Assembly: GCA_965207585.1 (NCBI GenBank)
Contig: CBDBMT010000003.1
Coordinates: forward strand, 1,302,001 to 1,366,000
Origin: Bin87 sp965207585
GTDB lineage: Bacteria > Chloroflexota > Dehalococcoidia > Lucifugimonadales > UBA3495
DNA: 64,000 nucleotides
Direction of reading: 5' to 3'
Of this stretch, positions 56,987-64,000 are shown piece after piece. The position numbers were made by a program, and so were the translations under genes. Positions within the stretch are counted from its first letter, which is position 1, and each line of letters opens with the position of its first letter. The notes below the pieces were generated by a model. The model ran no database searches. It was given only the letters and a program-made list of their open reading frames with translations, and was not told the DNA's origin.

Positions 56987-58774
56987 TCAAAAGGCATAGT
57001 CGGGTTCCAGCGCGTCGGGGTTGCGCCAGGCTTTACCCAACGGTCCCACGTCCTCCACCAACTCCCTATGGGACACCCACAGGGGCACGTCCACCCGGGT
57101 GCGCTCCAGCTCCCTTCTCGCCACCCCCAGGAAGTTGGCCTCCGCCAGCGCGTCGTCGAACACGATCAGCGCCAGCGGCCACGCCCCGTGATCATCCAAC
57201 GGACGCTGGGACGAATAGTAGCGCAGGTAGGGCGCGAGGCGCGCCGCCATGGTCCCGGGCCGCACCGCCCGCCGCTCCCACTCCAGGAAGAAGGGCACGT
57301 CCTCCTCTTTCCCTTCCTCTTCCCAGCGCAGCATCCCGAAGGCGTCGGGGTGGATGGACCGCAGTTTCCCCAGGTGGCGGAAGTGGCGGGACGCCCGGTG
57401 CGGCGGGTCGTACTGGACCACCCGGTACCCCTGATCCTTCGCCTGGCGGGACATCCGGGCCAGGAACCGGTGCACCGCCTCGGTGTGCTCCAGGTTTCTA
57501 GCCAGCAGCCGGCTCCGCCGCCCCCACACCCTCCGCCACCACTCCGCATCGTCGCCCCCGCCGCTCATCTCCACGCTCCACTGCTGGCGCAACCGGCCCA
57601 CCGCGGTGCGGTCCCTCCGGGCCAGCGTCGCCAATCCCCAATCGGACAGCCCCAGGTGGCGGCGCCGGCCCGCCGATTTGCGCTCCACCAGCCTACCCTC
57701 CACCAGCCGGGACAGCAGCTGGGACACCCGCATCTTGGACACCCCCAGCAGGCCCTCCAACTCCGCCGCCGTGATCCAGGGCCAGTCGGCCAGCAGGTCC
57801 AGCACCCGCTTCTCCCCGGGTTTCAGCAGGACCGGCAGCAGGTAATCCGGCCCCCACAGCCCGGTCTCCGGCATCTCCACGGTATCCGGGTAGCGCAGCT
57901 CCACCAGCGGCGGCTCAGGGTGCGTCCCACCTTGCCAGACGCCGCGCTTCAGCACCTCCGGCAGCCCCAGCCACGACCCGCCCGACGGCGTGCGCCAGAT
58001 GCGGTCCTCCGGGTCCGCCCGGGCCGCGTCTTCCTCCAGCGCCACGAAGACCATCCCTCCATACTGGGACATCAGCCGCCGGGTGTGCCGCGCCCGCACC
58101 GGGTCCGGCGCCAGAACCAGCACGGTCCGGGGACTGCGCTCCTCTCCCAGCCGCCAGGTCCGCTTGGAGAACCCGGTACGCTCCGACGTGGTCCCCTGGC
58201 GCACGATCCCCAGGGTCCGGTCTTTGGGGAGGTGAACCGCCGCGTCCAACGCCCGGCTCCGGTACCACTCCATGCCCACCAACCCGCCGGCGGCTATCGC
58301 CACGCTGGCCGCCACCCGGTAGATCACTCCCACCGCGTCCAACCGCTCCAGCAGCAGCCGCTGCCAGCGCCGCGACACCGGGTAGCGCCGCAGCGCCTCC
58401 TCCTCGCTCATTCCTTCGATGTCGGCCAGCCACTCCACTCCCCTGCGGGTCAGGTGGTACCGCCGGGTGGGAGGCAGCAACGGGCTGCCGTGGCCCACGC
58501 CGGCCACCACGCCCAACTCCTCCAGGTCGGCGATCTCCTCGTACACCCGCTGGTTGGCCTCCCCGGCCACCTGGGACAGCTCGACGCGGTCCAGGAAGGG
58601 CATGGCCCCCAGCAGGCGCAGCAGCCTGACGTCCCGGTCCCTGCTGCTCGGAATGTCATCCTCCCCGGCGACCTCCCCGCCGCGCTCACCGCGTCCTGCC
58701 TCCTCCTGCGGGCCGTCGCCTGTATCCAGTTTCCCCAGGATGACCGGGGCGGCGCAAGGGCCAACTGTCAGCAA
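56987..58774 (-). CDS. replication-relaxation-family protein
   Basis: About 595 residues; the start (TTG 58774) is uncertain as no ATG with a ribosome-binding site is in frame. N-terminal winged helix (VRLLRLLGAMPFLDRVELSQVAG to RYHLTRRGVEWLAD), a middle region, a second winged helix (VLDLLADWPWITAAELEGLLGVS), and a C-terminal nuclease-like part (RSIHPDAFGML ... PFFLEWERR). This combination is typical of the replication-relaxation family found on plasmids and integrative elements, related to relaxosome or replication factors. A TTGYA-N4-TRCAA palindrome lies about 107 bp upstream, like those near the coiled-coil HTH gene at 37224. Confidence 0.68.
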   Translation of the reverse strand: MLTVGPCAAPVILGKLDTGDGPQEEAGRGERGGEVAGEDDIPSSRDRDVRLLRLLGAMPFLDRVELSQVAGEANQRVYEEIADLEELGVVAGVGHGSPLLPPTRRYHLTRRGVEWLADIEGMSEEEALRRYPVSRRWQRLLLERLDAVGVIYRVAASVAIAAGGLVGMEWYRSRALDAAVHLPKDRTLGIVRQGTTSERTGFSKRTWRLGEERSPRTVLVLAPDPVRARHTRRLMSQYGGMVFVALEEDAARADPEDRIWRTPSGGSWLGLPEVLKRGVWQGGTHPEPPLVELRYPDTVEMPETGLWGPDYLLPVLLKPGEKRVLDLLADWPWITAAELEGLLGVSKMRVSQLLSRLVEGRLVERKSAGRRRHLGLSDWGLATLARRDRTAVGRLRQQWSVEMSGGGDDAEWWRRVWGRRSRLLARNLEHTEAVHRFLARMSRQAKDQGYRVVQYDPPHRASRHFRHLGKLRSIHPDAFGMLRWEEEGKEEDVPFFLEWERRAVRPGTMAARLAPYLRYYSSQRPLDDHGAWPLALIVFDDALAEANFLGVARRELERTRVDVPLWVSHRELVEDVGPLGKAWRNPDALEPDYAF

Positions 58775-59696
58775 ATGGCGGACGCGCGCCGCCCTTGCTC
58801 ACGGCGTCAGACCCAGCCTCAGGGTAAAGGACGTTTCCCGACGCTCCCCCTGGTGCGGCGTAGTACAAGGAAAAGAGGACTTGTAGAAATACAACTCGCT
58901 GCAATTTCCTACGGGATTGCTGCGGCGTCAGCCCCCTATAGGACGGCCCCGGCGAGCAGTTTGGTTTAGGCCCCGTCCCGCACTGCAATCGCGGTCCCAA
59001 ACGGGGGAGTTCCCATCCTGCTAACCCGTGGCAAGCGGCAGGACGGGCGGATGTCGTGCGGACAGGGACGGGTTGGCGGCGCTGCCCCGGCGGTGTGGTG
59101 CCGTCTCGCCCGCACGGGGTTCTCGACCCACCCGTTCCGTCGCGTTCGTGGGCGTACTGAACCGAACTCTTGACACGTATCAGGACCAGTACCAGCCAGG
59201 TCCGGAGTTCTGCATTTGTAATGACGCCAGCGAGAATGTATCCTGACCAGAGCGACACATAGTGGTGAAAACCGTGGGATTGCCGTTGGCGATGGTGGTA
59301 CATATTTCGAACATCCAGGACCGGGACAGCGCTAAGTTGGTGCTGTCCAACTTTGTGGCTTGCAGTTGACCTAGGCCGAGGCCGGGTACTCGGGTCAACC
59401 AGTGGCTTGGACCTGGGTGGTGGGCAGATAGTTGCTGACTGCGGCGAAGCGCAAACTCAACGGCCGCAATTTCGAGGTGTTTCACGCAGATAGGTGGTGG
59501 AATGGCCACGGCCGTGGCCGAGCCGATGTCGCCGTGCTCAAACCACTCCAAACCCGCTTGAAACCCTCTGGGTAAATGTCGCCACATCGATTTCGCAGCG
59601 GAGGTGTCGGCGATAAGTCATTTCACTGACAGATTCTGTAACGGGCCGACCACAACAAACCCCTGAGAACACAGAGTTGCGCTCGCTCGGACCCCG
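58775..59696. other. intergenic with palindrome site 4
   Basis: About 920 bp between two minus-strand genes. It includes the operator-like site at 58881. No gene could be supported in the rest. Confidence 0.45.
58881..58894. promoter_or_regulatory. palindrome TTGTA-N4-TACAA, site 4
   Basis: TTGTAGAAATACAA, a perfect 5-4-5 palindrome about 107 bp upstream of the replication-relaxation gene. The same motif family occurs at 38114, 38565 and 38672. GCAATTTCCTACGGG follows at 58900, similar to the repeat after site 3. Confidence 0.6.
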
Positions 59697-60977
59697 TCAG
59701 CAACCGGATGTGCACACGTCCCACGTCGAGGTGCTCCCCAGGTCCAGGAAAACTCTGCCCAACGGACTGTAGTTATAGGATGACGTAGTTCGATGGGTCA
59801 ATATCCCCGCCAGCCTCACCCGGTCACCATTTTGAACCGTGAACACCGGTGACCCGCTATCGCCCGTGTTTGCAGAGACGCCCACCCGCGTCTGACACAA
59901 GTACGTGCCGATCCACTGGGTGTTGCTTGCGTCGTCTGATTTGAAGCAAACGCGGGAGACGTCTCCCCTCGTTCGCCCCGTGGATCTACCGACCTTAAGG
60001 ACTTCATCTCCCACCATAGCGACCCCATAATCGCGAGTAATGCTGTAGTGAGCCGTGTCCGGGTCGACGCTTGTTCCCCAATCGCTGCTTGGCTTGGCGA
60101 TCCAGCCCCGATTGTACTTCACGCCGGACGAGAATTCGACAAATGCCGAATCGGAATGTCGGCAACCGTCGCTATCGGTGCAACCGACCAATGTAGTCGA
60201 GAACGCCGGGTCGATGTCCTCGTTACCGATAAGGTTGTACGAACTGGGCTGATGCACACGGTTGCTGGACGTTACGCCGCCGTCGTAAGGCGGAGCTTCC
60301 GTGCAGTGGCCAGCCGTGACCATGCCGGCAGTACCTCCCCTGACGGCCACGAACCCCATCGTGCAATTCCTGCCGCCTATGTTGATTTGGTAGCCACCCG
60401 CCATTTTGTCCTTGTAGGCCCGTCCCTGCACCGAGTGGCTGCTTGAGGTCGGTTGTTCCTCCACCGCTACCGTCACGGCTGCGCGTGGTATGCCTATACC
60501 TTCAAGGAACGTGTAAATGGGTTCGACATTCGCCTCGTTCACCACTCCGATGTAGAGCTCGTTTGCGCCTTCGTCCAGGTCGGTCATCATCACCCCTTCC
60601 TGGTTCCACAATCCCTCTGACTCCATCAGGGCATACCAATCAGAAAGCTGGGTGATGGTGTAGTCGCCCTTGATGACGTTCAGCCTCAAGCCCGGCTTCA
60701 CGTCAAACCGTTTCTCAACCTCCTCCCGCGCTTTTTCCTGTTTGGCCGCTTCAGTCGTGTCCCCGGTGAGGTAAATGTTCAGCACGCTCTGGCTATCGGA
60801 CAGGAAAACGCCGCCGAATTCCGGAACCTCGTTCGATACTTCCTTCAACAATTCGTTGGGGTCCTTATAGGTTGACGGGTCAAAGTCGGTCGGTGACCCT
60901 TGCATCCACGCGAATCCTCCCATGGCCACTGTCAGGGCGAAAATCCCAGCTATCGTCAAAAATCGTCTCGATACCAT
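59697..60977 (-). CDS. secreted trypsin-like serine protease (streptogrisin-type)
   Basis: 426 residues. Signal peptide (FLTIAGIFALTVAMGGFAW), a pro-region of about 170 residues with two repeats of the alpha-lytic type, then a chymotrypsin-fold domain: catalytic His224 in VTAGHC, Asp276 in HSDSAFVEF, Ser374 in TGDSGSPVF, plus paired Cys. Such enzymes are exported and mature by removal of the pro-region. ATG 60977 has a strong AAGGAGG site and a strong promoter just upstream (61012-61041). It stands alone as a transcription unit. Confidence 0.85.
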   Translation of the reverse strand: MVSRRFLTIAGIFALTVAMGGFAWMQGSPTDFDPSTYKDPNELLKEVSNEVPEFGGVFLSDSQSVLNIYLTGDTTEAAKQEKAREEVEKRFDVKPGLRLNVIKGDYTITQLSDWYALMESEGLWNQEGVMMTDLDEGANELYIGVVNEANVEPIYTFLEGIGIPRAAVTVAVEEQPTSSSHSVQGRAYKDKMAGGYQINIGGRNCTMGFVAVRGGTAGMVTAGHCTEAPPYDGGVTSSNRVHQPSSYNLIGNEDIDPAFSTTLVGCTDSDGCRHSDSAFVEFSSGVKYNRGWIAKPSSDWGTSVDPDTAHYSITRDYGVAMVGDEVLKVGRSTGRTRGDVSRVCFKSDDASNTQWIGTYLCQTRVGVSANTGDSGSPVFTVQNGDRVRLAGILTHRTTSSYNYSPLGRVFLDLGSTSTWDVCTSGC

Positions 60978-61011
60978 AGCGTTACCTCCTTCGAATGCCT
61001 ACGTTGGAGAC

Positions 61012-61041
61012 ATTATAACGAGCCATGATTTAATATATCAA
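61012..61041 (-). promoter_or_regulatory. promoter of the secreted protease gene
   Basis: On the minus strand TTGATA (61041-61036), 18-nt spacer, TATAAT (61017-61012). AT-rich, 35 bp before the start codon. Confidence 0.75.
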
Positions 61042-61397
61042 TATAGTGAATTTAATCACATCGATCTGAGGTAAGGAGAATGAAGCCGCCCGTGGGCGCT
61101 GAAGGCGCGGCGACCAAAAGCGTCGCTGACAACCAGACGGTCGTACCCGGACGATGTGCGAATGGACCGGGTTCGGCTGCGCTGGGCACTCGAGCTGGGG
61201 GCGTGGTGGATTAGCGGACGCGGCCGGCCCCACGATGCCGGGGCTGACGGCGGGGCGTGGTGGCTCATTCCTGAGTTAGAGACGGCAGCGGCGAGCGGCC
61301 AGCAAGCGCCGGGCAAGCGATCACCGGCGGGGCGGGCCAGGCGCTTGCTAAATCCGTTCCCTGGGGTAATCGCGCGGGCGATAATCAATGCAGTTTA

Positions 61398-61665
61398 CGG
61401 TTTTTCCAGCCTTTCCCGATTGAAAGCTGGCGGGTCCGTCCCCGACCCGGACCGATTGCCTGGGATCGAGCCTCGCTCTCCCCGCGTCGGTTTCAACAAG
61501 GACAAACGCCACCCGCTGCGTGACGCGGATCACGGAGTCGAGCCATGCTCCTCCGGCGTCCACGTCGATGCGGGACACCACACCAGGCTGAAGCCGTTTC
61601 GCAAAGCGGTGGTCGGCATCGCCAACATCGTCCAGGAGGTGACAGCGGAACCAACTCCCAAGCCC
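61398..61665 (+). repeat. segment homologous to 36836-37077 (inverted orientation)
   Basis: Aligns with the reverse complement of 36836-37077. It lies within an open frame (61156-61674) whose residues GGSVPDPDRLPGIEPRSP and HPLRDADHG parallel the other copy, so it may be a small conserved gene. Ribosome-binding site not evident. Confidence 0.6.
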
Positions 61666-62440
61666 AGGGCCTGAACCCGTAGGTCCAACTTCCAGAGCGT
61701 ACACGACACCGCGCTCACCCCCCACGCTGCCGCTGGAACGGCTTGGCCCCCCGGCTGCGTCCTAACGTCTCGGCGCCGTCGCTCAAAAGCGGCAGCGACG
61801 ATCTGGCGTTCGCCTCACGCTCCGGCTGGACGCTGTTGCCGGACCGGTAGCGCGCCGCTGCTGCGCTGTCTCCGTTGACGCCGCGTTCGTCCACCGCGTA
61901 GCTCCCCCCTCCTCATTCACGGCTATCGCCAAGTCTGCGCTGGCGCTGATTCCACCGCTCCGTGGCGTAGCCGTTCCCCCTCTCGCCGCTGCCGTCCCCG
62001 TTGGGACCCGGCGGCGTTCTTCGTTGCGCCCGGCGCGTTGCCGTCGCCGGTTCACGGCGTCGCCGCGCAACTGCAACTGCTCTCCCCCTTCCCACCAGAT
62101 TCTCCCCACGCGCCGCGTCAGCTTCCTGGGCGACGTCTGTCCCGGGACGACGTGGGTCTGCTCCGTTCTGGCGCAATGCGAACGCTACCAACTGGCCAAG
62201 CGCCGGATTCTCATCCCCGGCTGGGACACCCCGACTTGAGCCCTTGATGCCGCCGCGCTGACGGCGACTGCCATCGCAACCCTGTCAACCATGAAGACGA
62301 CAACGGAGGAACACCCATGACCGAACCGTAACCGCCCAAGCCATCGCCGACGCTCCCGTGCCGGGCGGTGGAAGCCACTAACCAGGGGCCGCCAAAGCGG
62401 CCGCTCAACCAGATCACAACCGAATACATACCTGAATCCC

Positions 62441-62484
62441 AGCGGGGTCGGCCCTGAACCGAAAGGTACGGGGCCGGCCCCGCT
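62441..62484 (+). promoter_or_regulatory. hairpin leader of triple-HTH copy 2
   Basis: A 14-bp stem with one G.T pair (62441-62454 with 62471-62484), followed by TTCTGCGTTTT and the GGAGG site of the gene at 62508. The sequence from the right arm to the start codon is nearly the same as in copy 1. Confidence 0.6.
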
Positions 62485-62507
62485 TTCTGCGTTTTGGAGG
62501 AAACGAC

Positions 62508-63494
62508 ATGAAGGCCAATACCAACACCGTCAACTACAACGTCGAACCCACCGTACAGGCCAACGGCAACCATAACGACCACGCCAGCCGCGTCAACTGC
62601 ACCGATGAGGCCGCCGCCAGCGGCATCGTCGCCGGCCGGGCCGAGTCCCACCTGTCCGTGGCCGCCAGGGAGCGCGGCCTCAACATCAACGAACTGGCCG
62701 CCCTCATGGACGTCGGTCCCTCTCATCTCTCTCAGGTCGCCAGGGGCAAGAAAAACCTAACCCCCTACATGCGCGGTAAGATCGAAGCGGTCCTGGGCCA
62801 CGTCCCTCCCCAGGGCGTCGTCCACCGACGGGACGGCGTGGTCAAAGGCGGAGAGAGCACCTACCTCCGGGAGCGAGCCAGGGAACAGGGTCTCACCCTG
62901 CGGCAGGTTGCGGACCGCACGGGTCTGACCTATGGGTACGTCGTGCAGGTCAGCCGAGGCCAGCGCAATCTCAGCCCGTCCGCCCAGGCCCGGATGGAGA
63001 CGGTGCTGGAGGCTCCGGTGAAGGTGGAGACCGCCCAGCCTGCCGACATCAACCCGCAGGCCCTGTGGGAGCGCATGGACGCTCACGGCTGGTCCCAGAA
63101 CGAAACGGCGCGGCGGGCCGGCATCAGCACCGGGATGCTCTCCCAGGTGATGAACGGCCATCGCAAACCCTCCGGGGACGTGCTGAGGCGGCTGCACGAA
63201 GTGCTGTTCGCGCCTTCTCCGGCGGAACTGGTGGCGCCGGTGGAGCTGAAAGTCATGGCCTGGAAGAAGGGCGGGCGCAACGGCGTGGTGATCAGGGGCG
63301 CCGGCGGGCCACGGGCTGGAAATAAGCCTGGCGACGGCACCATCCGCGTCGGCGGTAGGGTCCCCTGGGGCGCCGAGGTCGAATTCGCCTACACCAGCGG
63401 ATACGACCGCCACGGGCGGGTCTCCGTGAACCACCTGGTGGACGAGCGGGGCTGCTCCGCCATGCTGAAGCAGGGCGAGCGGGACACCGGTTAG
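62508..63494 (+). CDS. triple-HTH XRE protein, copy 2
   Basis: 328 residues. Three XRE-type HTH domains (about 45-95, 118-165 and 185-237) and the same C-terminal domain as copy 1 (VELKVMAWKKGGRNGVVI, DGTIRVGGRVPWGAEV, GRVSVNHLV). The third HTH (NETARRAGISTGMLSQVMNG) is nearly identical to copy 1. GGAGG lies before ATG 62508, behind a conserved hairpin. The first two HTH domains have diverged more than the third, so the two copies may bind different sites. Regulator role inferred. Confidence 0.8.
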   Translation: MKANTNTVNYNVEPTVQANGNHNDHASRVNCTDEAAASGIVAGRAESHLSVAARERGLNINELAALMDVGPSHLSQVARGKKNLTPYMRGKIEAVLGHVPPQGVVHRRDGVVKGGESTYLRERAREQGLTLRQVADRTGLTYGYVVQVSRGQRNLSPSAQARMETVLEAPVKVETAQPADINPQALWERMDAHGWSQNETARRAGISTGMLSQVMNGHRKPSGDVLRRLHEVLFAPSPAELVAPVELKVMAWKKGGRNGVVIRGAGGPRAGNKPGDGTIRVGGRVPWGAEVEFAYTSGYDRHGRVSVNHLVDERGCSAMLKQGERDTG

Positions 63495-63606
63495 CCCGCT
63501 TCCTTATCCTTGTCAAAGCGGGGGCACAGAATGCCAAGGCCCCTGAACAGGCCCCTGAACATTGACATCCAGCCACACCACATCGGCCGAACAGGTAAAC
63601 CTCCCC

Positions 63607-64000
63607 TCAGTAGAGCCGCTCCCGGTTGGCCTCTTCCTCCTCGGCGTCAATCCGCCCGGCGTCGGCCCCGGCAATCTGGTCGGCCAGCACCTGCCCGTAG
63701 CTGGGATAGCACGACCGCTCTATCCGCGCCGACGGGTCCCAGAGACGGCCCCGCAGCAGCGCCCTCCCGCAGTGCAGGAAGGCCTCTTCCACCGTCACCT
63801 TCAACCCCGACAGCGGAGCCCGCCCGCCCACGGTCATTGGTCCCAGCAGCCCCTGGCCGGTAACGATCTCCGCCTTCCCCTTCACCCGCAGCGTCTCGTT
63901 CATCCCCGGCACGAAGAACAGCAGGCCCACCCCGGGATTCTCCACCACGTTCTGCAAGGAGTCCACCTGGTTGTTGCCGGGACGGTCCGGCAGCAGCAGG
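63607..64000 (-). CDS. PNPOx-family flavin-binding protein, 5' end outside window
   Basis: The frame is open to the window edge (LLLPDRPGNNQVDSLQN), so the N-terminus is missing. The visible part has the pyridoxamine-phosphate-oxidase-like pattern NNQVDSLQNVVENPGVGLLF, PGMNETLRVKGKAEI and VTVEEAFLHCGRALLRGRLW. It belongs to the split-barrel FMN or F420-binding class; the substrate is unknown. It converges with the triple-HTH gene. Confidence 0.78.
   Translation of the reverse strand, partial: LLLPDRPGNNQVDSLQNVVENPGVGLLFFVPGMNETLRVKGKAEIVTGQGLLGPMTVGGRAPLSGLKVTVEEAFLHCGRALLRGRLWDPSARIERSCYPSYGQVLADQIAGADAGRIDAEEEEANRERLY

Larger units (their letters stand above)
60978..62507. other. 1.5-kb region upstream of triple-HTH copy 2
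   Basis: Contains the leftward promoter at 61012, the duplicated segment at 61398 and the leader hairpin at 62441. Two mini frames with good ribosome-binding sites overlap as ATGA at 62291-62331 (MKTTTEEHP and MTEP), in the place where copy 1 has its small membrane gene. No full gene is supported. Confidence 0.45.

Noticed and set aside
56639..58969. Long plus-strand open frame of about 776 codons
   Set aside because: It is antisense to the replication-relaxation gene, rich in His, Arg and Pro, and has no motif or ribosome-binding site. GC-rich DNA often leaves such shadows.

Overview
The window is GC-rich, densely accessory bacterial DNA. I infer an uncultured marine or sponge-associated Chloroflexota (SAR202- or Caldilinea-like). 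The reasons are the large number of secreted Calx-beta, DUF11, Fn3 and LTGEIPPELG-type leucine-rich proteins, the DUF5679-like zinc-ribbon fragments, the HK-REC-wHTH fusion and the mix of IS families. No ribosomal or other taxonomic marker is present, so this is an inference.

Layout. 1-5.5 kb: two neighbouring Calx-beta repeat surface proteins, the second apparently broken by about 1 kb of DNA carrying a small membrane protein. 5.6-11.6 kb: leucine-rich-repeat lipoproteins among decayed insertion sequences (IS5, a second DDE transposase, IstB). 11.9-14.3 kb: a histidine kinase fused to a receiver and a DNA-binding domain. 15.0-22.5 kb: two very large secreted adhesion-like proteins and a PD-(D/E)XK nuclease-like protein. 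22.7-25.0 kb: katG behind adjacent Fur-like and PerR-like boxes, closed by a clear terminator. 25.2-30.6 kb: a secreted Fn3-like protein, an intact IS1380-family element and an M6-like metalloprotease. 30.9-37 kb: XRE regulators, a nuclease-methyltransferase restriction enzyme, a MazF-like toxin and a triple-HTH regulator cassette. 37.2-39.5 kb: a HTH/coiled-coil protein and a long non-coding tract with repeated palindromes. 39.5-48 kb: a secreted paralogue, a Septu-like ATPase/HNH pair, a CoiA-like nuclease and a three-gene trypsin-like operon. 48.4-52.6 kb: an RHH regulator, two convergent large serine recombinases and HicAB. 52.8-56.5 kb: a binding-protein lipoprotein, an NCS2-type permease with a cytoplasmic extension and two DUF1330 genes. 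57-64 kb: a replication-relaxation-like protein, a secreted trypsin-like protease, a second triple-HTH cassette and the start of a PNPOx-family gene.

How it fits together. The left half is mainly cell-surface and secreted protein genes. Three of them (at 15.0, 28.8 and 39.5 kb) share one promoter design, GTTATC-N9-TTGACY with a -10 box 17 nt further on, and the IS1380 element sits inside one copy. The right half looks like a defence and mobile-element region. Two homologous triple-HTH cassettes in opposite orientation (35.0-37.1 and 61.4-63.5 kb) bracket about 24 kb that holds the Septu-like pair, recombinases, HicAB and the replication-relaxation gene. A palindrome, TTGYA-N4-TRCAA, lies upstream of both the coiled-coil HTH gene and the replication-relaxation gene, which suggests a shared regulator or a remnant replication region.
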